Positions 43,530-50,184 of a stretch of DNA of 64,000 nucleotides are shown here, piece by piece. The stretch covers positions 1 to 64,000 of the forward strand of contig CAYGJC010000007.1 in assembly GCA_964350245.1 (NCBI GenBank), written 5' to 3'. The DNA comes from JAJACP01 sp964350245 (GTDB lineage Bacteria > Chlamydiota > Chlamydiia > Chlamydiales > JAAKFR01). A program made the position numbers and the translations under genes. Every line of letters starts with the position of its first letter. Positions within the stretch are counted from its first letter, which is position 1. The notes beneath the pieces were generated by a model. The model ran no database searches and had not been told where the DNA came from. It saw nothing but the letters and a program-made list of their open reading frames with translations.

Positions 43530-44534
43530 ATGGGATGCTTCCTCATCGGAGTCACAGGAAAGGGTTACACGAAAAAGGGCGTAGCGCTGCTAGGCAGTGT
43601 GAGTGATGATCCCTATGACGTGCGTACATTTGTACGCTCAGAGCATCCACAAGGCCTTCTAGCCCATGTCGGGACCGAGCTTGTGGCAACAAGACCTCCT
43701 TCGTTTGAAGAAAGAGGATTTTTCTGCCAAGAGGGCGAGACATCAAGAGGAGTCAATGCCGCAGGTTTAGCGTTTAACTCAGCTCTGCTTTTTGAAGATG
43801 AGACCCAACCGAAGATTCCCAATCCAGCCCCTTTTTCACGCTTGTCAAGACAGATAATGGAGGAGTGTCACACTGTGCAAGAGGCCATTGCTCTGATCGG
43901 TCAAGCACCGGCAGTGCATCCTCCGTTTTCACTCCTTCTAGCTGATCGCTCAGGAGCAATCGCTCATCTTGAGGCAGGCGATTTTGGTGTTGAGGTTGTT
44001 CAGCAGTATAGTAAGGAAAAGCCCGGCGCTCTATTTGCCGTGAACTGCTATCAATCGGAAAGCAGACAACAGTTTAATCATCCACAGGCTCCGACAGACA
44101 ATTCGACCAATAATAATGGACTGCGCCTACAACGAGGCAAAGAACTGTGTGAAAAATGGAAGGGTGAAATCGATGTAGAGATTTTGGCAAAGATTCTCTC
44201 CGACCATACAAACAGAGAGCGAGATCCTTTGACAAATCCCTTGCTAGAGGCTTGGGGTTTTTCGATTTGCAATCACGGCACCAGAAAGAGTCATGATCCT
44301 AACACCCATCCGCTCCCCTGGGGTACAGTGAGCGCCGAGATTTTGGACCCTACTACCAAAACACTTTTCTATTGCTATGGATGGCCATGTGGAGAGAAAC
44401 CGGAGTTTGAGGATCAGCTTTACCAAGAAAAGTCGTGGGGCACCTTTCATCCCTTTACAATCGACAAAGACGCTCGCCAACAAAAGCTCTTAACCAATCC
44501 AGAAGGAGCCATTTTACACCCAAAAGAGAGTTGA
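43530..44534 (+). CDS. Putative Ntn-type acyltransferase/hydrolase (C45-like)
   Basis: Protein of 334 residues starting MGCFLIGVTGKG, so that Cys3 could be exposed as the N-terminal nucleophile after trimming. Further points resemble the peptidase C45/acyl-coenzyme A:6-APA acyltransferase group: GVNAAGLAFNSALL, SFSLLLADRSGAIAHLEA-like PPFSLLLADRSGAIAHLEAG, FAVNCYQS with NH-rich following sequence, and a late SICNHG. No signal peptide, so cytoplasmic. Substrate unknown; assignment rests on layout, not on a strong motif. A mirrored Ntn hydrolase of another family lies at 28.9-29.9 kb. Confidence 0.55.
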   Translation: MGCFLIGVTGKGYTKKGVALLGSVSDDPYDVRTFVRSEHPQGLLAHVGTELVATRPPSFEERGFFCQEGETSRGVNAAGLAFNSALLFEDETQPKIPNPAPFSRLSRQIMEECHTVQEAIALIGQAPAVHPPFSLLLADRSGAIAHLEAGDFGVEVVQQYSKEKPGALFAVNCYQSESRQQFNHPQAPTDNSTNNNGLRLQRGKELCEKWKGEIDVEILAKILSDHTNRERDPLTNPLLEAWGFSICNHGTRKSHDPNTHPLPWGTVSAEILDPTTKTLFYCYGWPCGEKPEFEDQLYQEKSWGTFHPFTIDKDARQQKLLTNPEGAILHPKES

Positions 44535-44647
44535 CTTAAGAGTTCAGTGCGCCGCGCTTGGTAGCCATTTACATAGCGGAGAAATAGTTGATTTATCGAC
44601 CTTTGTTTGCTATCGTTTCTGTCGTTAACCAACCCGTGAGAAGAGAA

Positions 44648-45199
44648 ATGTCTTTAGCACCGACTCAAGGAGGAGCAGCTGCAGCTAGTGGAGTCACCAG
44701 CTCTCCAAGCACGCAAAAGCTTTCCAAAAAACAGCTAGAAAAGAAGTGGGAGAGTCTGGCCGTGTGTGTCATAGAACGCGTTGCCTGGGAACTTTCTGAT
44801 TGCAGAGAGGTACTTAATAGTAAAAAGCAGCTCTCGCCCGATCGGGAGTATACTGTTTTTGAAGGCTCCAGTTTTGATGGGCCTGTTGAACAAATTCTTG
44901 TTTTTGATCATCAGAAAATTAAAACAAAGTTTCCTTCGCCTCTAGATGCTTCTGATATAGAAAGGAAGCAAGTGACTAAATTGATTTCTATAGTTCTTGA
45001 TATCATCAAGAATCACAAATATGCGCAATTTACATCCGAAGGTGTGTTTGCGATTACAGCTTTAACAAACGCACAGAAAATAAGCAGTATTCAAGAATCC
45101 ATTCTTTGCCAGAATCTTGCGTTAGAGTTAATTAGAAAAGAATCCAGGGATCATCCGGAATATTTTGATTCTCCGGCAGCTAGCTGTCTGGTGTTGTAA
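44648..45199 (+). CDS. Small protein with secretion-like N-terminus and C-terminal CaaX-like box
   Basis: Unrecognised protein of 183 residues. The first ~27 residues are rich in Ser, Thr, Ala, Gly and Pro and lack charge, as in type III secretion substrates of chlamydiae. A lysine-rich helical middle follows. It ends in CLVL, which fits the eukaryotic CaaX pattern (Cys, two aliphatics, Leu) for geranylgeranylation. The ATG at 44648 is preferred; the frame opens 20 codons earlier at TTG 44588 without a ribosome-binding site. Together the ends suggest a host-directed effector that becomes lipidated in the host. This is inference; no homologue is recognised. Confidence 0.6.
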   Translation: MSLAPTQGGAAAASGVTSSPSTQKLSKKQLEKKWESLAVCVIERVAWELSDCREVLNSKKQLSPDREYTVFEGSSFDGPVEQILVFDHQKIKTKFPSPLDASDIERKQVTKLISIVLDIIKNHKYAQFTSEGVFAITALTNAQKISSIQESILCQNLALELIRKESRDHPEYFDSPAASCLVL

Positions 45200-45355
45200 T
45201 TTTTCTACTGTCTTAGAGCTGTCTAGGTGGTCCTATTTTAATGGGGGGCACTCCAGTATGGAGAATAGTGTTATTGTTTCGCTTGATGAAAATGCAAGAA
45301 AGGGAACAAGCAGTATTTCGTACATAATTTTTCGCATATAACACTCTTAAAATCT

Positions 45356-46138
45356 TCAGTTGATATTTTCCAGCAGTTTTGCCATTTGTTCTGGAGATGG
45401 AAGCTCTTTTGCTAGCTCTTTGGGCAATTTCTTGACCAAATGATAAGAAGCGACGTTAATGGGTTTGTTAGCATCTTTAAGCGCATATTCGACCACAGTT
45501 TTCTTTTTGCTTTTACATAGAATAATTCCGATGGACGGGTTTTCTCCTTCGAGTCGCACCATGTCATCCAAGACAGCAAGGTAAAATTGCATTTTCCCTA
45601 TATGTTCTGGGATGAATTCCGATACTTTCAGCTCAACGGCAATAAGAGATTTGAGACGCCTATGATAAAAAAGGAGGTCTATGAAAAACTCTTGCCCTTC
45701 AATTTCAATGCGGTATTGAGAACCGAGGAAAGAAATAGAGGTGCCGACTTCGCGGAGAAACCCCTCGATATTGCGTACGATGGCTGTCTCCAGTTCTTGC
45801 TCACTGTGCTTGTCTGCAAGTTCTAAGAAATCTAGGGCGTATTCGTCTTTTGCAACCAGAATAGCTTCGGGATAGAGGTTTGTTGGGAGCTTCTCTTTGA
45901 AATTGGATTGAGCCACCATTGTCCTTTCAAAAGTCCCTGTTTCTATGTGGTGAATCAGCACCCTATAGGTCCAGCCGTTTCTCTTGGACATTTTCATGTA
46001 AAATTCCCTTTCGATAGGGTCCTTACACTTAGATAAAATAGCTACATTATGGGACCAGCTAATTTGTGCAGACAGTGTCTGCAATTTTTCACTGTCCCTG
46101 TAGGAGGTGTATAAATCTCTCATTGTTTTTACAACCAC
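45356..46138 (-). CDS. N-terminally truncated YhcG/DUF1016-type PDDEXK nuclease
   Basis: Protein of 260 residues. The C-terminal nuclease region is intact: FLREVGTSISFLGSQYRIEIEGQEFFIDLLFYHRRLKSLIAVELKVSEFIPEHIGKMQFYL, with Asp and the E-x-K of the PD-(D/E)xK fold. The N-terminal helical domain usually starts some 100 residues earlier; here only its end (KLQTLSAQISWSHNVAIL) remains. The gene's 5' end lies 13 bases from the first copy of the tRNA-Asn-derived tandem repeat, so the missing part was probably lost there. YhcG-type proteins repair stalled forks or act in mobile defence loci. The start (GTG 46138) is uncertain and the gene may be inactive. Confidence 0.78.
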   Translation of the reverse strand: MVVKTMRDLYTSYRDSEKLQTLSAQISWSHNVAILSKCKDPIEREFYMKMSKRNGWTYRVLIHHIETGTFERTMVAQSNFKEKLPTNLYPEAILVAKDEYALDFLELADKHSEQELETAIVRNIEGFLREVGTSISFLGSQYRIEIEGQEFFIDLLFYHRRLKSLIAVELKVSEFIPEHIGKMQFYLAVLDDMVRLEGENPSIGIILCKSKKKTVVEYALKDANKPINVASYHLVKKLPKELAKELPSPEQMAKLLENIN

Positions 46139-46150
46139 GAATAATACAGC

Positions 46151-46603
46151 GGTTCTGTTCGAGAGAACTCCGGATGCTGGATTCGAACCATCACGAGGAG
46201 CACGGGTGCCAGTGGCACGCGAGCGGACGAAGTGACCAATGGTTCATTTTGATTTGAGACTGTTAATCTATTGGTCGCTGGTTCTGTTCGAGAGAACTCC
46301 GGATGCTGGATTCGAACCATCACGAGGAGCACGGNNNNNNNNNNNNNNNNNNNNNNNNNNNNNNNNNNNNNNNNNNNNNNNNNNNNNNNNNNNNNNNNNN
46401 NNNNNNNNNNNNNNNNNNNNNNNNNNNNNNNNNNGGTTCTGTTCGAGAGAACTCCGGATGCTGGATTCGAACCATCACGAGGAGCACGGGTGCCAGTGGC
46501 ACGCGAGCGGACGAAGTGACCAATGGTTCATTTTGATTTGAGACTGTTAATCTATTGGTCGCTGGTTCTGTTCGAGAGAACTCCGGATGCTGGATTCGAA
46601 CCA
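46151..46603. repeat. 129-bp direct tandem repeat made of tRNA-Asn fragments, interrupted by an assembly gap
   Basis: A 129-bp unit begins at 46151 (complete), 46280 (cut by the gap after 55 bases), 46435 (complete) and 46564 (first 40 bases only). Complete copies are identical. The first 40 bases of each unit equal 17 bases of 3' flank plus the last 23 bases of the tRNA-Asn gene. In the fourth copy this leads straight into the intact tRNA. Elsewhere in the unit GACCAATGG and, in the opposite orientation, a 27-base stretch matching the anticodon and T-arm region with one mismatch also derive from tRNA-Asn. True copy number is unknown because of the gap. Confidence 0.9.
46335..46434. other. 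Assembly gap (100 N)
   Basis: Exactly 100 unresolved bases inside the tandem repeat: the conventional placeholder for a scaffold gap of unknown length. The repeat explains why assembly failed here, and more repeat copies or inserted DNA could be missing. Confidence 0.99.
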
Positions 46604-46652
46604 GCGACCAATGGATTAACAGTCCACTGCTCTACCGCTGAGCTAATCCGGA
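46581..46652 (-). tRNA. tRNA-Asn (anticodon GTT)
   Basis: A 72-nt cloverleaf on the minus strand. Acceptor TCCGGAT pairs with ATCCGGA, with discriminator G; no CCA is encoded. The D-arm is AGCTCAGCGGTAGAGCA. The anticodon stem-loop GGACTGTTAATCC presents GTT, and the T-arm GCTGGTTCGAATCCAGC is perfect. Its last 23 bases are repeated at each unit of the neighbouring tandem repeat. It lies between that repeat and the AsmA-like gene. Confidence 0.96.
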
Positions 46653-46682
46653 ATGATGCCAAGATGGTAGAAAAACGCTTAA

Positions 46683-47438
46683 TTATTTGCCAGAAAATAA
46701 GTCCTGGAGAAATTCTGAAGCCTCATGCGACTTCCGACGTAAGGTCTCTAAACCCTCCTGCATCACCCCTCGGCCCTCCTCAATCGGCAAAGTTGAGCGC
46801 ACATGCTCCAGCACATCCTGAGGCAACTGCCGAACATTATCCAAAAGTGCCCCCAAATGCCCCTGGCTTACCACTGTTTGAAGAAGCGCTTGGAAAATCA
46901 CTTGTCCCAACTGCGAAACGGTTAAGGCTCCTTTCTCACCTAGGCCCTGCAACTCTAAGTAGGGAAGAGGAGGGATCGAAACGGGTTTTCCGTTCGAGCG
47001 GGTTACATCAAAGCGCAAATTGATGATCACAAGCTTTCTGATGATAAATTTCTTGCCGCTACCGGAAGGAAAGCCGTTTAAAAGACGAACCCAGTTGTTC
47101 TCACTACCAGAGCTATTATAGAGCTCTAGGCTAAGGGTAGGGTTCTGTATCTTAATCTTTTCTACATAAACAGTTTTTTTAAAGAACGCAAAGGGGCTCA
47201 TCTCAAGGACGATCTCGTCGCTCCTGAAAGCCTTTGAAGAGGGGGTTTCGATCTGAAGCCCTCTTAAGGTTAAACGTCCCCAGCCAAGCCGAACCTCATC
47301 CAGAGAGACTTTGGAATTAAGGCGTTTAGAGAGAAAGCTCTCCAAAGTCGAAACTCTGTTCGTCCAGAAATAGATGCCCAAAGCAATAGTTGCTACCAAA
47401 ATTAAGAAAGAAATAAGACGTATCATATCTAGCAGCAT
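46683..47438 (-). CDS. AsmA/DUF748-like membrane-anchored protein
   Basis: Protein of about 251 residues with one N-terminal TM segment (IRLISFLILVATIALGIYF) and a periplasmic part. That part begins like AsmA or inter-membrane lipid-transfer proteins: LESFLSKRLNSKVSLDEVRLGWGRLTLRGLQIETP, then YVEKIKIQNPTLSLELY and FIIRKLVIINLRFDV. The C-terminal ~90 residues are helical. The family spans or scaffolds the periplasm in envelope lipid traffic; this copy is short. Two nearby ATGs (47438, 47426) are possible starts and no clear ribosome-binding site separates them. Confidence 0.65.
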   Translation of the reverse strand: MLLDMIRLISFLILVATIALGIYFWTNRVSTLESFLSKRLNSKVSLDEVRLGWGRLTLRGLQIETPSSKAFRSDEIVLEMSPFAFFKKTVYVEKIKIQNPTLSLELYNSSGSENNWVRLLNGFPSGSGKKFIIRKLVIINLRFDVTRSNGKPVSIPPLPYLELQGLGEKGALTVSQLGQVIFQALLQTVVSQGHLGALLDNVRQLPQDVLEHVRSTLPIEEGRGVMQEGLETLRRKSHEASEFLQDLFSGK

Positions 47439-47550
47439 GCCAGATCTGACTGGATAAGTCAAACAAGAAGTTAAACAATTAATTGAATTATATAAATTAT
47501 TATGTTATAATAAGATATCTTTTTAAATCAACTAATAGTGGTAATATAAT

Positions 47551-48075
47551 ATGTCTAGTATATCAACCGGTGGTGGCGCTCAAAGTGAGCAAACAGCAGC
47601 CGCTCTTTTTAATCAACTGACTACCGACCTTATGGAGGCGGGAGGAGTAGACCTTGTTCCTGTTGCTAACCAGCTTCCGAAAGAGGGGATGTTGAGTTAT
47701 GAAAAGGATGATAAGGGGTTTTTTAAAATTGTCTATCAAAGTGCTCAAGAGGTAGAGCCGTCGCACCACGATGCTGGTTTGGCTGCAGCTATGAAGGGCG
47801 GAAAGGTGAAAGTAGAAAAAGTGGTGACAGGGAGAATCCATGCTGCAAATGGAGATGCAAAACCGGCAGTGGAAATTACAGCTGGAGTCACGGCAATAAA
47901 AAAAATCGGGTTTGTGACTTTACCTGCAGCCCATTTAAATAAAATTGTAGCTGTGAGTGAAACAAGCTTTAATGTAATTGGAACAATGGGAAGTCGAACA
48001 AGAGGGATTACAGCGAGTCATATTCTGACACAAGATCAGATTTTATTAACAAAACTAGACTGGAATAAAGCCTAA
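47551..48075 (+). CDS. Hypothetical protein with secretion-like N-terminus
   Basis: Unrecognised protein of 174 residues. It starts MSSISTGGGAQSEQTAAAL, a Ser/Gly/Ala/Gln-rich leader like those of chlamydial type III substrates. It has no TM segment, and a central Lys/Val-rich part (GGKVKVEKVVTGRI) leads to beta-like segments (AVEITAGVTAIKKIGFVTLP). No cysteine is present. Followed directly by a strong two-way terminator shared with groEL. The 88 bases upstream are AT-rich and may hold its promoter. Confidence 0.6.
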   Translation: MSSISTGGGAQSEQTAAALFNQLTTDLMEAGGVDLVPVANQLPKEGMLSYEKDDKGFFKIVYQSAQEVEPSHHDAGLAAAMKGGKVKVEKVVTGRIHAANGDAKPAVEITAGVTAIKKIGFVTLPAAHLNKIVAVSETSFNVIGTMGSRTRGITASHILTQDQILLTKLDWNKA

Positions 48076-48110
48076 AAAAAGCCCCTCTTCTTAGAGGGGC
48101 TTTTTTCTTT
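48074..48110. terminator. Bidirectional intrinsic terminator between the orphan gene and groEL
   Basis: AAAAAAAGCCCCTCT, loop TCTT, AGAGGGGCTTTTTT: an 11-bp GC-rich stem flanked by A and T tracts, so it terminates both converging transcripts. It overlaps the groEL stop region by a base or so. Confidence 0.93.
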
Positions 48111-49732
48111 TAGTAGTCCATGCCGCCCGGCATAGAAGCTGCTGACTTCTCTTCTGGAATATCAACAATAATTGCCTCTGTTGTAAGCAACATCGCCGCA
48201 ATCGAAGCCGCACTCTCTAGTGCAAAACGGGTGACCTTAGTTGGGTCCAAAATCCCGCTTTTGAGCATATCTACATATTCATCTGTTAAAGCATTATACC
48301 CTTCAGATGTAGATAGACCGGCCACTTTCTGGAACACAATCGAACCTTCTTGGCCGGCATTCTCCGCAATCTGCTTGAGAGGAGCCGCAAGTGACTTGGC
48401 GATGATGGAAGCGCCAATGCGCTCATCATTTTGAAGGGAGGCTGCTAACTTCTCTACCGCGGGCATACAGCGGATAAGTGCTGTTCCACCACCAGGCAGA
48501 ATGCCCTCTTCTACAGCAGCAGCAGTCGCATGCTGAGCATCATCAACGCGGTCTTTTTTCTCTTTCATCTCGACCTCTGTCGCTGCTCCGACTCTGATCA
48601 CAGCTACGCCACCTGAAAGCTTTGCCAGACGCTCTTGTAGCTTTTCTGTATCGTAGTCTGAAGTACTCTCTTCGATCTGACGGGTGATCTGATCGCAACG
48701 CGCTTTGATCTCCTCCTTAGAACCTGCTCCTTCCACAAGCGTGGTGTCTTCTTTCTTGATAACAGCTTTTTTCACTTTTCCAAGCATCTCGATCGTAGTG
48801 TTCTCGAGCTTCATGCCAAGCTCTTCACTAATCAGTGTGCCGCCTGTTAAAATAGCAATGTCTTGAAGCATCGCTTTACGACGATCACCAAAGCCGGGAG
48901 CTTTGACTGCACACACCTTTAGGCCAGCGCGCATACGGTTAACAACAAGCGTAGCAAGAGCTTCGCCTTCGACATCTTCTGCAATGATTAGGATTGGACG
49001 ACCCGATTCGGCAGCGGCCTGAAGGATCGGTAAAAATTCCTTCATGGCCGAAATTTTCTTCTCGTAGATCAGAACAAGAGCATCTTCTAAAACAGCCTCT
49101 TGTGTCTCAGCATTCGTCATGAAGTAAGCAGAAAGATAGCCGCGATCAAAGTTCATTCCCTCTACGACATCAAGAGTGGTTTCAAAGCCTTTAGCTTCTT
49201 CAACGGTGATGGTGCCTGTTTTACCCACTTTTTCCATCGCTTTGGCAATGATTTCCCCAATCTCTTCATCGTTGTTGGCGGAAATGGTAGCTACCTGAGC
49301 AATCTCTTTCTGGTTCTGAACAGGCTTACTGATCTTTTTCAGCTCTTCGACGACGACCTTAACGCCTTTTTCGATCCCACGCTTGAGATCCATCGGATTA
49401 GCGCCGGCTGTCACGTTACGTAGACCTTCTCCATAAATAGCTTCAGCAAGAACAGTCGCCGTTGTTGTGCCATCACCTGCCTTATCGGCGGTCTTGCTGG
49501 CCACTTCCTTAACCATTTGGGCGCCCATGTTCTCGTGCTTATCTTCAAGTTCTACTTCCTTTGCAACGGTCACACCATCTTTTGTAACTTGAGGTGCGCC
49601 ATACGATTTATCGATCACAACATTGCGCCCTTTAGGACCCAGTGTGACTTTTACAGCGCTGGCAAGAGTTTTCACTCCTTTAAGGATTTTCTGTCTTGCC
49701 TCTTCTTGGTACTTAATATCTTTGGCTGTCAT
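48110..49732 (-). CDS. groEL: Chaperonin GroEL (Hsp60)
   Basis: Chaperonin subunit of 540 residues. It carries VTLGPKGRNVVIDKSYGAP (nucleotide-binding loop), GDGTTTATVLAEAI (ATP site), the apical-domain segments, and the Gly-Met tail PGGMDY. It folds proteins with GroES in ATP-driven rings. Full family length with an intact tail makes it the canonical groEL1-type copy. Second gene of the groES-groEL operon, 28 bases after groES. Confidence 0.98.
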   Translation of the reverse strand: MTAKDIKYQEEARQKILKGVKTLASAVKVTLGPKGRNVVIDKSYGAPQVTKDGVTVAKEVELEDKHENMGAQMVKEVASKTADKAGDGTTTATVLAEAIYGEGLRNVTAGANPMDLKRGIEKGVKVVVEELKKISKPVQNQKEIAQVATISANNDEEIGEIIAKAMEKVGKTGTITVEEAKGFETTLDVVEGMNFDRGYLSAYFMTNAETQEAVLEDALVLIYEKKISAMKEFLPILQAAAESGRPILIIAEDVEGEALATLVVNRMRAGLKVCAVKAPGFGDRRKAMLQDIAILTGGTLISEELGMKLENTTIEMLGKVKKAVIKKEDTTLVEGAGSKEEIKARCDQITRQIEESTSDYDTEKLQERLAKLSGGVAVIRVGAATEVEMKEKKDRVDDAQHATAAAVEEGILPGGGTALIRCMPAVEKLAASLQNDERIGASIIAKSLAAPLKQIAENAGQEGSIVFQKVAGLSTSEGYNALTDEYVDMLKSGILDPTKVTRFALESAASIAAMLLTTEAIIVDIPEEKSAASMPGGMDY

Positions 49733-49760
49733 AGCGATTTAGCTCCTTTTGTGCGTGTTT

Positions 49761-50069
49761 TTATTCAACAATGGCAATGATGTCGTCAGAACGAAGAATC
49801 ACATACTCGTCGCTATCAATGGTGACTTCTTGGCCTGTGTATTTTTCCATTAAAATTTTATCGCCCACTGCGACAGGGAATGGAATCAAGTTGCCTTGCT
49901 TATCTTTCTTGCCCGTTCCAATGGCCACGACAGTGGCAGTTTCTTGCTTCTTCTTGGCTGTATCAGGAAGAATGATTCCTCCTTTGACCTTTTCTTCAGC
50001 TTCTAAACGCTTTACTAGTACTCTGTTACCTAACGGCTTGAGTTTTGTTTGTACGGCTTGTTCTGTCAT
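49761..50069 (-). CDS. groES: Co-chaperonin GroES (Hsp10)
   Basis: Co-chaperonin of 102 residues: PLGNRVLVKRLEAEEKVKGGIILPDTAKKK (mobile loop GGIILPD), VAVGDKILMEKYTGQEV and the end YVILRSDDIIAIVE. It caps the GroEL ring. The ATG at 50069 is preceded by AAGGAGAC; the open frame continues 32 codons upstream without a signal. Its promoter region holds a CIRCE-like operator. Confidence 0.97.
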   Translation of the reverse strand: MTEQAVQTKLKPLGNRVLVKRLEAEEKVKGGIILPDTAKKKQETATVVAIGTGKKDKQGNLIPFPVAVGDKILMEKYTGQEVTIDSDEYVILRSDDIIAIVE

Positions 50070-50145
50070 ATTGTCTCCTTGTTCAAGAGTGAATTGTTTG
50101 AAGAGGGTAAAGATAGCAAAAAAGACACATTTCGAGCAACAAAAA

Positions 50146-50172
50146 TTAGCACTAAATGGGATCAAGTGCTAA
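50146..50172. promoter_or_regulatory. CIRCE-like HrcA operator upstream of groESL
   Basis: TTAGCACTA, nine bases, AAGTGCTAA: the 9-9-9 inverted repeat of the CIRCE element (consensus TTAGCACTC-N9-GAGTGCTAA) with only the inner base of each arm changed. It lies 77 bases before the groES start and just before the pepF end. HrcA binding here would repress groESL outside heat shock; hrcA is not in this window. Confidence 0.88.
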
Positions 50173-50184
50173 TAAAAAGAAAAT

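Noticed and set aside
45200..45355. Gene or structured RNA between the CaaX-ended gene and the YhcG-like gene
   Set aside because: No open frame or stable structure beyond a 13-base palindrome; seen as plain spacer.
46239..46541. Long open frames reading through the repeat and the N gap
   Set aside because: They exist because the 129-bp unit is a multiple of three and N codons are not stops; they consist of tRNA-derived sequence and have no ribosome-binding site.
46151..46563. Additional tRNA genes or a CRISPR array in the repeat
   Set aside because: Each unit holds only fragments of tRNA-Asn, no full cloverleaf; units are identical including the spacer, and no cas genes are near.
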